A DNA stretch of 64,000 nucleotides. It comes from Psychroflexus torquis ATCC 700755. Lineage in GTDB: Bacteria > Bacteroidota > Bacteroidia > Flavobacteriales > Flavobacteriaceae. Each line of letters begins with the position of its first letter. Positions within the stretch are counted from its first letter, which is position 1. The position numbers and the translations under genes were made by a program. The stretch covers positions 3,906,001-3,970,000 of the forward strand of contig NC_018721.1 of assembly GCF_000153485.2 (NCBI RefSeq), in the 5' to 3' direction. Under the pieces are notes generated by a model, which did no database searches, was not told the origin of the DNA, and saw nothing but the letters and a program-made list of their open reading frames with translations. This document shows positions 27,806-36,659 of this stretch, in pieces.

Positions 27806-28405
27806 TCAATCTAATAGAACGGGTTTCCCAACTGCTTTCCTCGACTTTCTATTCGTAGCCACCCAGCCAAAAGTAAAATTGAATAAGGGTCCATAACCAC
27901 TAGGGACCCCAAAACCGTCGTAATAGCCAAATCCAAATTCTAAGGTTGTATTAAATCCCTTTTCGTTGGTTCTTTGTAACCCGTACAATAAACCATAAAA
28001 AGCAAGCGAGAAATTTTTTTGCCCATCTAAGTTATTGCTAATTTGTAAAGGTTGCCAAAATACACTTCTTGCTGGGGCGATGTAATTAGCAGAATTACCT
28101 ATTACTTTTTTATTCATATCATAACGTGTTTTAAAATTATGATAATACCTCACTCGAGTGTGCCAGACAAACCCAAAAGTATATCCTTCTTGGTAATAGG
28201 CGAGTCCGGGAGAAAAACTATTAGATATGCTAACATTCTTAAACAAGCCTAATTCATATCGTATTCCTGGAACAAAGAAATTAAAGGTGACTTGGTGTCT
28301 TTCTAAGTTGGGTGTACCGTCCCAATTTTCAATAAATTGCTGCGCTTTGGACGGTAAACTTAAAAGGAAAAATAATCCTAAAGTGATATGGTATTTTTTA
28401 TACAT
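27806..28405 (-). CDS. Exported protein of unknown function, probable beta-barrel
   Basis: A 199-residue protein with a signal peptide (ITLGLFFLLSLPSKAQQF). The mature part alternates aromatic and polar residues (GIRYELGLFKNVSISNSFSPGLAYY, SLAFYGLLYGLQRTN, FGFGYYDGFGVPSGYGPLFNF) as in small outer-membrane barrels, but it ends in a basic tail rather than an aromatic residue. Not recognised. Convergent with murA (112 bp apart). Confidence 0.65.
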   Translation of the reverse strand: MYKKYHITLGLFFLLSLPSKAQQFIENWDGTPNLERHQVTFNFFVPGIRYELGLFKNVSISNSFSPGLAYYQEGYTFGFVWHTRVRYYHNFKTRYDMNKKVIGNSANYIAPARSVFWQPLQISNNLDGQKNFSLAFYGLLYGLQRTNEKGFNTTLEFGFGYYDGFGVPSGYGPLFNFTFGWVATNRKSRKAVGKPVLLD

Positions 28406-28480
28406 GAGTTTTTTATAAAGAGTATTTAAAAGTAAGTGAAATTGAATATGTTTTTAATTTTTTCCATAAAATAGTTCACT

Positions 28481-28673
28481 CTAATACCAAATTATATTTA
28501 TAATGCCGTATAAAATCAGTTTCTTTTTCACTTACTAATCGTCATAAAATAGAACCGTAACTATTGCTATGTTTATATTTTTTTTTCTCAACTAAGTAAA
28601 AAACCTGTGCTGAGCTACGTCGTAGTATAATTCAAATTTTTAATGCAACATTTAAAAACTAAATTGGTATTAG
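28481..28673. repeat. Candidate MITE-like remnant in the 28406-29010 gap
   Basis: Inside a 605-bp gene-free gap, CTAATACCAAATT at 28481-28493 and its near-exact reverse complement AAATTGGTATTAG at 28661-28673 (12 of 13 positions) bound 193 bp of AT-rich DNA without an ORF. This looks like a small non-autonomous element or the remains of an insertion sequence. The rest of the gap shows nothing else I can name apart from the umuDC control region at its right end. Confidence 0.35.
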
Positions 28674-28960
28674 TCATAAGTCAACCAAATAGTCTGAAGG
28701 CCTTTGATGAAAATCATCATCTCCCTGAATGGATTGGATAGTTACAAAGTGCTTTGCTTATAACATGTTAAACTTATTTTGAACAAAACTTCAACTATCC
28801 ACAAGCACAGCGAGGTAAACCATGTGCATGAGGCAAACAAAACACCAGAAAATTATGGATAGCATAAGTATGAAATAGTTTATCATCTGATTATCAATGT
28901 TTTATTCTGACTTAAAATCGCTTATAAGTCTTTATAAAATTGATAAACGTTAATTAATAC

Positions 28961-28998
28961 GGATATATTCCAAATATTCGGAATATATCCTAAATTTG
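28961..28998 (+). promoter_or_regulatory. Operator-like perfect inverted repeat abutting the -7 element of umuDC
   Basis: GGATATATTCC (28961-28971) and GGAATATATCC (28980-28990) are perfect reverse complements with an 8-nt spacer. The -7 element TAAATTTG (28991-28998) follows with no gap, 12 bp before the start of the UmuD-like gene. A repressor bound here would cover the promoter, as a LexA-type protein does at SOS genes. Confidence 0.65.
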
Positions 28999-29010
28999 TA
29001 AGAAAAGCCT

Positions 29011-29466
29011 ATGTTACATGTGGTCCACTACCACGGGCATCCTGCCCTTGAAATTTTTCCTCCAGATCTATCCAGACATCTGAATTTACCTTTTGTAAAC
29101 CAAGGTATTAGTGCAGGATTTCCCAGTCCTGCAGATGATTTCTTAGACATCAAAATCGATCTGAATCGGGAGTTTATTAAAAACCCTAACTCCACTTTTT
29201 ATGCTCGTGTCCGAGGACGAAGTATGGTAGGAGCTGGGCTTAACGATGGAGATCTGCTTATTATCGATAGAAGCCTAGAGCCTAAAGATGATAAAATAGC
29301 GGTGTGTTTTGTCGATGGAGAATTCACAGTAAAGCGTATCAAAAAAGAGAAAGACACCGTTTGGCTCATCCCAGAAAACAAAGAGTATCCGCCTATAAAA
29401 GTTACAGCCGATAACGAGTTTGTAATTTGGGGTATGGTGACAACTGTAATTAAAAACGTAGAGTAA
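29011..29466 (+). CDS. umuD: UmuD-like/LexA-family S24 self-cleaving protein
   Basis: A 151-residue S24 peptidase-fold protein. The self-cleavage site is A35-G36 (QGISAGFPSP), the nucleophile S71 (VRGRSMVGAG) and the general base K108 (GEFTVKRI). There is no N-terminal helix-turn-helix, so it is UmuD-like rather than LexA-like. Cleavage after DNA damage should yield the subunit of DNA polymerase V. Its stop overlaps the umuC start by 1 bp. Regulation is probably through the inverted repeat just upstream. Confidence 0.9.
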   Translation: MLHVVHYHGHPALEIFPPDLSRHLNLPFVNQGISAGFPSPADDFLDIKIDLNREFIKNPNSTFYARVRGRSMVGAGLNDGDLLIIDRSLEPKDDKIAVCFVDGEFTVKRIKKEKDTVWLIPENKEYPPIKVTADNEFVIWGMVTTVIKNVE

Positions 29467-30743
29467 TGTTTGGACTAGTCGATTGCAATAATTTCTACGC
29501 GTCTTGTGAGCGTGTGTTCAATCCCAATCTGCGCGATAAGCCTGTGGTTATTTTATCTAACAACGATGGCTGTGTTATCGCGAGAAGCAATGAAGCAAAA
29601 GCTTTGGGCATCCCGATGGGCGCTCCCACCTATAAGTTTGAAAAAATATTTAAGCAGCATAATATTCAAGTCTTCTCCTCCAATTATGCGCTTTATGGGG
29701 ATATGAGTTCACGAGTGATGAACATCTTAAGCAACTTTACCCCAGATGTGGAAATTTATAGTATCGATGAGTCTTTTTTAGAATTTAGCGGTTTTGGTAA
29801 TTACAATATGCAGGCCTATTGTGAAAAGATAAAATATGTGGTGGAAAAAGGAACGGGAATTCCAATAAGCATAGGCCTTGCGCCAACCAAGGCCTTGAGT
29901 AAAGTCGCCAACAGAATTGCCAAAAAATTCCCGGAACAGACCAAAGGTGTGTTTATTATGAAAGATGATGCTGCCAGAATAAAAGCTTTAAAATGGTTGA
30001 AGATAGAAGATGTATGGGGTATAGGTCGGCAGCATGCGTTACGGCTAAAAAAACATAACATTCACACCGCTTATGCCTTTTCTGAATTACCAGATGAATG
30101 GGTGAGAAAGCAAATGAGTGTGGTAGGCTTGCGCCTTAAGAACGAACTCCAAGGTCGACGGACTCTGGAGCTGGAAACGCCTGCTCATAAAAAAGCTATT
30201 GCGACTACGCGGTCTTTCGATAAGCAGTATAAAGAGTTCGACTATATCCAGGAGCGTGTGAGTAGTTTTGCCATCAAATCGGCAGAGAAACTGCGTCGAC
30301 AGGGGAGTTGCTGCCAGATGATCTATGTGTTTTTAAAAACCAATAAATTCCGGCAGGATCTACCGCAGTATCAAAACAGCATAGTGGTGCAGACAGGCTA
30401 TCCTACAAATTCTAGTATAGATTTAATCAAGTTTGCCGTGGAAGGACTTAAAAAAATTTATCATCCCGATTATTACTACAAAAAGGCAGGTGTGATTGTT
30501 ATGGGCTTGGTTCCTGAGGACCAACGTCAGTTGGCTTTTTTTACGGCAGAGAATCCTAAACACAAGCAATTGATGCAAAAAATAGATCGGCTGAATGGTG
30601 CTTATGGGACAGGAGCGGTACGTTTTGGAAGTCAAGATTTAGGAAAGGTATGGAAAATGCGCAGAGAGCACTTGTCTCAAGCCTATACGACCAATCTAGG
30701 AAGTATTATAGAAGTGAATGTTGGTGATGAGAACAAAAGCTAA
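29466..30743 (+). CDS. umuC: UmuC-like Y-family DNA polymerase
   Basis: A 425-residue translesion polymerase, catalytic partner of the UmuD-like protein. Visible motifs: metal ligand Asp in MFGLVDCNNFYASCERVF, the second catalytic block YSIDESFLEF, GLAPTKALSKVANRIAKK, and the helix-hairpin-helix region VWGIGRQHALRLKK. The little-finger and UmuC-specific C-terminal region (DLGKVWKMRREHLSQAYTT) are present. Length is normal for UmuC. Confidence 0.94.
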   Translation: MFGLVDCNNFYASCERVFNPNLRDKPVVILSNNDGCVIARSNEAKALGIPMGAPTYKFEKIFKQHNIQVFSSNYALYGDMSSRVMNILSNFTPDVEIYSIDESFLEFSGFGNYNMQAYCEKIKYVVEKGTGIPISIGLAPTKALSKVANRIAKKFPEQTKGVFIMKDDAARIKALKWLKIEDVWGIGRQHALRLKKHNIHTAYAFSELPDEWVRKQMSVVGLRLKNELQGRRTLELETPAHKKAIATTRSFDKQYKEFDYIQERVSSFAIKSAEKLRRQGSCCQMIYVFLKTNKFRQDLPQYQNSIVVQTGYPTNSSIDLIKFAVEGLKKIYHPDYYYKKAGVIVMGLVPEDQRQLAFFTAENPKHKQLMQKIDRLNGAYGTGAVRFGSQDLGKVWKMRREHLSQAYTTNLGSIIEVNVGDENKS

Positions 30744-30919
30744 CGCAAAACCTTCAGTGGTTCCTTCATCTTTGGCAAAAGGCTAGAGGTGAACATAAAA
30801 GAATTAAACTAATTGGTGAAGATGTCCAAGTGGAGCAGGTACAAAATCAACCTAAAAAACACATAGATTTCTCTATAAATTTGATATCTCGCATAGGTAG
30901 GCAACGCGCAAAAAAACCT

Positions 30920-30927
30920 TATCTTTG
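30920..30927 (+). promoter_or_regulatory. Likely -7 element of ychF
   Basis: TATCTTTG, a match to TAnnTTTG, lies 28 bp before the ychF start codon. No TTG is seen at the expected 19-nt distance, so only the -7 half is supported. The 212 bp between umuC and ychF contain no other recognisable feature. Confidence 0.45.
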
Positions 30928-30955
30928 CAAACTTGAAATTTGAAGACTTAATTTT

Positions 30956-32050
30956 ATGAAAGCAGGAATTGTAGGCTTACCCAACGTAGGAAAATCCACT
31001 TTATTTAACTCGCTGTCCAATGCGAAAGCGCAAAGCGCTAATTTTCCGTTTTGTACGATAGAACCTAATATTGGCGTGGTGAATGTTCCCGATCCTCGTC
31101 TTGAGCAACTGGAATCACTAGTCGATCCAGAACGGGTCGTACCAGCAACGGTAGAGATTGTAGATATTGCAGGTTTGGTAAAAGGCGCGAGTAAAGGCGA
31201 AGGTCTAGGCAACCAATTTTTGGGAAACATAAGAGAAACCGATGCGATTTTGCATGTGTTGCGATGTTTTGATGATGATAATATTATACACGTTGATGGG
31301 AATATAGATCCTATTCGCGATAAGGAAACCATCGATATCGAATTGCAGCTTAAAGACTTAGAGGCTGTTGATAAAAAGCTAGAAAAAACCAAGCGCGCTG
31401 CCAAAACGGGAAACAAAGAGGCACAACGAGAAATGTCCGTTCTAGAGAAATTGAAGACTGGTTTGGAAACTGGCAAGTCGGTGAGGGCTCTAGAAATTTC
31501 TGAAGAAGACCGTGAGGATATTGTAAAGCCCATGCAGCTCATTACCGATAAACCTGTGATGTATGTCTGTAATGTTGATGAAGGCTCTGCCGTGAATGGC
31601 AATGCGCACGTAGATCGTGTGATGGCATCGGTAACTGACGAAGATGCGGAAGTTTTGGTTCTTGCTGTCGGTATTGAAGCCGATATTGCAGAATTGGAAG
31701 ACTATGAGGAGCGTAAGCTTTTCCTTGAAGATATTGGTCTAGAAGAAGCAGGTGCTGGAAAATTGATCCGCTCGGCTTATAGATTATTAAATCAACAAAC
31801 TTATTTTACCGTTGGTAAGAAAGAAGTGAGAGCATGGACAGTAAAAGTAGGAGCAACGGCACCACAAGCGGCTGGAGTGATACACTCAGACTTTGAGCAC
31901 GGCTTTATTCGAGCAGAGGTTATCAAATTTGATGATTTTGTTCACTTTGGCAGTGAAGCAAAAATAAGAGATGCTGGTAAACTTAGCGTTGAAGGTAAGG
32001 AGTACATCGTCAAGGACGGTGATATAATGAATTTTAGATTTAATGTGTAG
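30956..32050 (+). CDS. ychF: Obg-like ATPase YchF
   Basis: A 364-residue TRAFAC ATPase: P-loop GLPNVGKSTLFNSLSNAKAQSANFPFCTIEPN, DIAGLVKGASKGEGLGNQFL, and a C-terminal TGS domain (VGKKEVRAWTVKVGATAPQAAG). It binds ATP and ribosomes and affects translation and oxidative stress responses in other bacteria. Codons 169-364, the terminator and further sequence to 32125 recur at 45010-45676, so the 3' half sits in a 667-bp direct repeat that borders a 12.9-kb block. Confidence 0.95.
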   Translation: MKAGIVGLPNVGKSTLFNSLSNAKAQSANFPFCTIEPNIGVVNVPDPRLEQLESLVDPERVVPATVEIVDIAGLVKGASKGEGLGNQFLGNIRETDAILHVLRCFDDDNIIHVDGNIDPIRDKETIDIELQLKDLEAVDKKLEKTKRAAKTGNKEAQREMSVLEKLKTGLETGKSVRALEISEEDREDIVKPMQLITDKPVMYVCNVDEGSAVNGNAHVDRVMASVTDEDAEVLVLAVGIEADIAELEDYEERKLFLEDIGLEEAGAGKLIRSAYRLLNQQTYFTVGKKEVRAWTVKVGATAPQAAGVIHSDFEHGFIRAEVIKFDDFVHFGSEAKIRDAGKLSVEGKEYIVKDGDIMNFRFNV

Positions 32051-32125
32051 AACACCACACCCTATAGAGCTAAAGCCCCAGTTCAAATTTTGAACTGGGG
32101 CTTTTTTGGGCTTATAAAAGGTTAC
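31459..32125 (+). repeat. Left copy of the 667-bp ychF direct repeat
   Basis: Aligns without gaps (offset 13551) to 45010-45676, with 23 differences counted by eye. It covers codons 169-364 of ychF, the terminator and 18 bp beyond it. Homology stops abruptly at both ends, marking the borders of the block between the copies. Confidence 0.92.
32072..32107 (+). terminator. Rho-independent terminator of ychF (left copy)
   Basis: AAAGCCCCAGTTCAA pairs with TTGAACTGGGGCTTT and runs into T residues, 22 bp after the stop. An almost identical hairpin follows the right-hand copy. Confidence 0.92.
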
Positions 32126-32455
32126 ACTTTCTATTTTTTTTTAGGAAGATGAAAAGATTTTAGACGAAATAATAAGCGAAATCAAATCTTCGAAATCTGA
32201 AAAGGTGATTACGAAAAGATTTATAATGAAATATTTACTTTTGAATAGCTTTTAAAACCTTCAAGGTTTGATATACGTTGTGATTAACTTAGTGAGATGA
32301 TTGTTATTGAAATTTTAAACATTTCATAGCCAACATAAACTTGTTGACGCATACTTCTGAGTTATCTAACTTGATTGAGTTAACGGAATTAAGAAGAAAT
32401 TGTGTCTTGTTGTATTAAATTTGCTTTAATTGAGCTTTTTTGAGTTAATTCTAAG
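32126..32455. other. Gene-free left end of the inserted block
   Basis: About 330 bp of AT-rich DNA between the left repeat and the first lipoprotein. A short open stretch around 32145-32252 (reading EDEKILDEIISEIKSSKSEK) ends at a stop and has no start, and may be the tail of a lost gene. I see no integrase, attachment core or tRNA here. Confidence 0.5.
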
Positions 32456-32884
32456 CTATTGCTTTGTAAGAATCACATCAAAGGTTACTGATAAATCGTA
32501 AATTATGGTTGTGTCTCCAGTACCTTTTGTAAACTCGAAGGTACTGGTTACGGTACCACTTAAAACAATTTCTAGTTTATAGTAGGTGTCTGTTATCGTT
32601 TCATTTGTTGTGATAACACTTAAGTCAACGCTTTCCTGCAAACTTTCTTTTAGATTATATAACACGTTACCATCTGCAGCTAGATCAATTAAATTGTTAG
32701 TTGTAAATTGAAAACCACCAATTTGAGCAGAAACAGGTTCTGATTCATCTAGCCAAGTTCCAATAATCCATTCTGGTGGATTGATAAAGTTACTTTCATT
32801 TTGAATGGCTACATCATCATCATCATCGCTACTACAGGAAATAATAGTTAAAAACAGGATTGAAAATGTTATGAGTTTTTTCAT
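32456..32884 (-). CDS. Small lipoprotein of unknown function
   Basis: A 142-residue lipoprotein: signal ITFSILFLTIISCSSDDDDD with the lipobox Cys at about 17 and an acidic run after it, which in Bacteroidota often accompanies surface lipoproteins. The body (PPEWIIGTWLDESEPVSAQIGGFQFTTNN ... STFEFTKGTGDTTIIYDLSV) resembles lipocalin-like domains. Its 5' end and upstream DNA are duplicated at 34966-35244, where the copy is a remnant. Confidence 0.7.
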   Translation of the reverse strand: MKKLITFSILFLTIISCSSDDDDDVAIQNESNFINPPEWIIGTWLDESEPVSAQIGGFQFTTNNLIDLAADGNVLYNLKESLQESVDLSVITTNETITDTYYKLEIVLSGTVTSTFEFTKGTGDTTIIYDLSVTFDVILTKQ

Positions 32885-33080
32885 TTCTAGAATTATTTAA
32901 ATATTTATTTTATTTAAGATTTAGTTTTTTAGTCTATTGCCGAGTTAATATTACCCAGATTATAGGTTTTTGTTTTTATGAGTGCTAAAACAAATAGCTT
33001 TTTCAATAAGGTCTTATCTTACCGATTACAAGAATAATTAGCTTATTCTAGGCAACTGCCATTTTTTTTGTGTTGGATAT
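32797..33080. repeat. Direct repeat I, copy 1 (lipoprotein 5' end plus leader)
   Basis: About 284 bp covering the first codons of the 32456-32884 lipoprotein and some 195 bp upstream. It matches 34966-35244 closely, including a long identical run around 32975-33055. The two copies bracket about 1.9 kb holding the TM2 gene and a hypothetical gene. Confidence 0.85.
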
Positions 33081-33165
33081 TTTCTGCTTCAATCCTCAAT
33101 TGCAGATATTAGGTTTAAATAAAAATTTGTCGCTTCTTTCTCATCTTTAAAATGAATTTGGTATT

Positions 33166-33516
33166 TTAATAATCCATTGATATCTTATCAATACGCCAAC
33201 TATCATCAAATTTTCTAAAAAGTGCAACGCCTTTTCCTTCCTTTACAATAAATCTTTTCACGATGCTATTTACGTTAGAAAACTTCCAAATAATTTGTGC
33301 TTCTTTATATCCACTATTATCATTATCTAAAAAATTCTTACTGTTGGCAATACCCTCGATTGAAATTACTATACTTCGAACTGATGTTTTTAATGATAAA
33401 CTATAATAAGAAACCTGATTAAAGTAGTTAAACCCTTTTGATGTAAGATTTCTATTTTTAATCCAGTATCCTTGATTGATTCCATCACTTATAGGACTGC
33501 TATTTATTTTCGGGTT
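33166..33516 (-). pseudogene. N-terminally truncated gene fragment
   Basis: A 116-codon open frame on the minus strand bounded upstream by an in-frame TAG (33517-33519) and lacking any ATG until the last three codons. The translation is protein-like (KGFNYFNQVSYYSLSLKTS, YKEAQIIWKFSNVNSIVKRF, FRKFDDSWRIDKISMDY), so it is probably the 3' part of a gene whose start was lost. Family not recognised. The flanking stretches 33081-33165 and 33520-33768 show nothing further. Confidence 0.5.
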
Positions 33517-33768
33517 CTAAGCAGTTTCCTGAAATTTTGCATTTTCATTAATTAATTTCACTTTAAATTATCACTTTAAGATTGTTATCACTTTTAATTT
33601 GTTTTTGACACAATTAATGTTTCAGATTAATTCATAAAAAATAGCTACGTATTCTACTATCTATTTTAAATTCCACGATATATTTATTTAAAAATTCAAG
33701 ATTAGTTTACATATTATGTAGCTTTAGTTTAAAAGCATGCCATATACCTAGTTTTTGCAGGTTGATAT

Positions 33769-34083
33769 TTATGATAATTCAGGATTATTTTTATTTCCTG
33801 TTGCAGCAGCCATCATCGCCATATTTTGAGCTTGACTTTCTTCCTTTTCTTTTTTATCAATATCTTCAATTTGCAAAGAAATTTTTAAATTATGACTGCT
33901 AATTTTTGATGGAATATGAAATAAATCAATTATTGCCCAGATACCAAATCCTCCAAAAGTTACCCAATATAGTATCTGTAATCCCCATTTTCCTAAATAG
34001 GCGTAGTGACATCCTAGAAATATCCAACATAAATAAGCTGTTCCTGTCGATTTCATTTTTGACATTAAATAATGTTTGTTCAT
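33769..34083 (-). CDS. TM2-domain membrane protein
   Basis: A 104-residue protein with a TM2 domain: STGTAYLCWIFLGCHYAYLGKW, then LQILYWVTFGGFGIWAIIDLFHIP, two membrane segments joined by a short turn. The usual Gly-x-x-Arg-Phe of the turn is replaced by HYAYLGKWG. A soluble tail rich in Lys/Glu follows. TM2 proteins have no firmly assigned function. The first ATG is used here; a second lies seven codons in. Confidence 0.78.
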   Translation of the reverse strand: MNKHYLMSKMKSTGTAYLCWIFLGCHYAYLGKWGLQILYWVTFGGFGIWAIIDLFHIPSKISSHNLKISLQIEDIDKKEKEESQAQNMAMMAAATGNKNNPELS

Positions 34084-34408
34084 AATAATTGTTTTTGAGT
34101 TTAATTAAATTTCTTACAATGCTTTTACCTTTTCTAAATTCTATCTATATATTTTCATTTATCCATTAAAAAAAGCATAAAAAAACATAACGAGCATTGC
34201 AATAGTGGTAAGTAAATGTTTTCTAGTGAAAATCTACTAATTGGGATGTTAATCCTAATGTTAATAAAAACAACTTAACTCAAATTTGTGGTAACTAAAT
34301 ATTTTTTAAAATTTGAAACAAAATATAGCTTCTTAAAAAACATCAATCCAATGGGCAAAAAATAATTGATTTTTAAGGTTATTATTTTATAAGAGGAACT
34401 AAAATTTA
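34084..34408. other. Gene-free AT-rich stretch
   Basis: About 325 bp between the TM2 gene and the next hypothetical gene, very AT-rich, with no ORF, clear terminator or repeat that I can support. Confidence 0.5.
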
Positions 34409-34789
34409 TTAGTAGAATGAAAGCCCAATAAGCTCTTCACTTGTATATAAATATGCAGCAATTGCTTTTTTGTTTTTACGGCCGTTTACGTCACATATTA
34501 TTTCGTCACTAACAATATCTCCCTTGAAGATACATTCTCCTATTTTCCCTGTGATTTTGAACTTCCCATCTTCTACTAATAAGTTATCTGATGACATTAA
34601 AAGGAATTTCATTTTCTTCGCATTAATAAATTGCTCTGGTTTTTTAAATACAATTTTATCTAATTTGCCTTTTTTAGTTATTTCTAACCGCACAAAATTA
34701 ATTTGTATAGGTTCGTATTTAAAAACAATTCTTACTACTGCTTTTCTAAAGTCTTTTAGTGCTTCATTAAAAGACTCAGCTTCACTCAT
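34409..34789 (-). CDS. Hypothetical protein
   Basis: A 126-residue soluble protein without signal peptide or membrane segment. It starts MSEAESFNEALKDFRKAVVRI and contains a beta-rich middle (INFVRLEITKKGKLDKIVF, DGKFKITGKIGECIFKGDIV) and a YTSEELIGLSFY end. Not recognised. It stands alone between two AT-rich gaps inside the inserted block. Confidence 0.55.
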   Translation of the reverse strand: MSEAESFNEALKDFRKAVVRIVFKYEPIQINFVRLEITKKGKLDKIVFKKPEQFINAKKMKFLLMSSDNLLVEDGKFKITGKIGECIFKGDIVSDEIICDVNGRKNKKAIAAYLYTSEELIGLSFY

Positions 34790-34938
34790 GTTATTTTTGT
34801 AAGTATTGCTTTTTGAATTTAGATTTAAAGGATAATCAAAAGAATATGGACTTGGTTGGTTGTATGTATGTGCCTTTAACTTTACCGACTACTGATATTG
34901 AAAATTGATATCCAGTTTATTTAAAGACTAAATCTACA

Positions 34939-35049
34939 TTAGATATTAAAAGCAAATAGTTTGCTTTCATTTTGACTGGCTTCATCATCATCGCTACTAC
35001 GGGAAATAATAGTTAAAAACAGGATCGAAAGTGTTATGAGTCTTTTCAT
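34939..35049 (-). pseudogene. Remnant of a second lipoprotein gene with destroyed lipobox
   Basis: Thirty-six codons reading MKRLITLSILFLTIISRSS then DDDEASQNESKLFAFNI and stop. It parallels the start of the 32456-32884 lipoprotein (MKKLITFSILFLTIISCSS), but the lipobox Cys codon is changed to Arg and the gene ends early. It is part of direct repeat I. Confidence 0.75.
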
Positions 35050-35244
35050 TTCTAAAACTATTAAAATATTCGTTTTATTTAAGATTTAGTTTTTTAGTCT
35101 ATTCCTCAGCTAATATTACCCTGATTATAGGTTTTTGTTTTTATGAGTGCTAAAACAAATAGCTTTTTCAATAAGGTCTTATCTTACCGATTACAAGAAT
35201 AATTAGCTTATTCTAGGCAACTACCATTTTTTTAGTGTTGGATA
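34966..35244. repeat. Direct repeat I, copy 2
   Basis: Matches 32797-33080 in the same orientation, from the lipoprotein remnant through its leader. It ends 3 bp before the stop codon of the next gene. Confidence 0.85.
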
Positions 35245-35246
35245 TC

Positions 35247-36659
35247 TTATTTATTTCCCTGCACCAAATACCAATCCACCCAGGAGTCTAATTGTTGCAC
35301 TGAATTTGGACGAAGTATGATCTCTCTTTTGTCATCCAATAAATAGATAGTTGGAGTGGCAAATACATGGTAATTTTTCACAATAGAACCTTTCCATTTT
35401 TTATAATCACAGATGCTGATAAATGGAAAAACTTTGGCAAAATTTTTAAATATTTTCTCGTCTTCGTCTAATGACACAAAGACCACTTCAACGCCTTGTG
35501 CTTTCCATTTTGCATACGATTTTGCTATTTTCGGAAGTTCTTCCACGCATTTGGGGCACCAACTGGCTCCAAATACCACCGCCACGTATTTACTTTTGAG
35601 ATCTGACAATTTTTTGGGCAAAGCATCTTTATTGTAACCTGGAGCCACAAGGTCTCCGCTTAACTGAATATTAGGTGCCATATTTCCTATTTTCATGGCA
35701 CGGTAGCTCTCTAGCTGCATGGCAAGGTTATCATCAATGGTGCAGTTTACTTCATTCAATACCTTTATTGCTAAGTATTCCGATGATGTAAACAGGCTGC
35801 GTTCCTCCAGCAGTTTAAATAAATACTCTGTAATTCCATTCAGCTTTTGATCATCTGATAAAAGGTTCTTTATCAAATGATCAATAGATTTATTCATTGC
35901 AATATAAACTGAATCTAAAGAACGACTGCTGCTTTCTATGAGCCAGAAATGGCTTTTGATGGTTTCTTTGAGCAATCCACTTTTATATAAACGGTCGTCT
36001 GTATAATCCAACTCTCGGAATGCTGTAATGGTTTGGGGTATTTCTTTTGTGCGATATTGGGCAATAGTAGACACCGAACTCACCAATTTGCGAAGGGGCA
36101 AATAATAACTTACGTAAGAACCTTCGGGTAAACCTGCCAAAAACAAACGGTCTTCACTTATAATGCGTTGTTTTTCATTTGTTATTGCCTGTTTGGTAAC
36201 CTTATGAACGACAAAAAGCGAATCTTTTCTGTAAATTTTTGAGAGGTAATCCCATGCACTCAAAGTTTGTTCTCTTCGTGGATGTTCTAAGGCGTATTGC
36301 TCAAACAGTTTATTTTCGTCACTCTCAACTATTTCAATGCTCTCAGCAAAAGCAAAACTTTCTCCTTTTACCTTTAAACCTTTACCTTTCTCCTTTTTTC
36401 CTGATAAAATTACAACAAAGCTTTTATTGTCTTCTGACGAAAGATAAGCCATGCCAAAGTCGGTAGTGCCGAAAGACAACTGAAATTGTCCTTTTCCATT
36501 GGCTTGAATGCTGTCAATAAGATAAGTGTCAAAACCCTCAAAACCTACAAGTTTAATTTGTTGCCTGGCAAGGCCAGGAAATGTGCCTGTAATACTGTTT
36601 TGTGAATATGCATAAATACAAGTAAACAATAAAATAATAAAAGGTAGTATTTTCTTCAT
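35247..36659 (-). CDS. TlpA-family thiol-disulfide oxidoreductase, exported
   Basis: A 470-residue protein. The ATG at 36659 places a signal peptide first (ILPFIILLFTCIYAYSQN). The N-terminal part is a beta domain like DUF4369 (ITGTFPGLARQQIKLVGFEG), the middle is helical, and the C-terminal thioredoxin fold has the redox pair in FGASWCPKCVEELPK and the cis-Pro loop FATPTIYLLDD. Probable periplasmic reductase. It differs from the TlpA-like lipoprotein at 6009 in lacking a lipobox. It lies alone in the inserted block. Confidence 0.82.
   Translation of the reverse strand: MKKILPFIILLFTCIYAYSQNSITGTFPGLARQQIKLVGFEGFDTYLIDSIQANGKGQFQLSFGTTDFGMAYLSSEDNKSFVVILSGKKEKGKGLKVKGESFAFAESIEIVESDENKLFEQYALEHPRREQTLSAWDYLSKIYRKDSLFVVHKVTKQAITNEKQRIISEDRLFLAGLPEGSYVSYYLPLRKLVSSVSTIAQYRTKEIPQTITAFRELDYTDDRLYKSGLLKETIKSHFWLIESSSRSLDSVYIAMNKSIDHLIKNLLSDDQKLNGITEYLFKLLEERSLFTSSEYLAIKVLNEVNCTIDDNLAMQLESYRAMKIGNMAPNIQLSGDLVAPGYNKDALPKKLSDLKSKYVAVVFGASWCPKCVEELPKIAKSYAKWKAQGVEVVFVSLDEDEKIFKNFAKVFPFISICDYKKWKGSIVKNYHVFATPTIYLLDDKREIILRPNSVQQLDSWVDWYLVQGNK

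Noticed and set aside
30919..31602. A 227-residue open frame on the minus strand of ychF
   Set aside because: It is the antisense shadow of a well-conserved gene, is Ser-rich with no recognisable domain, and its end is copied only because the ychF segment is duplicated.
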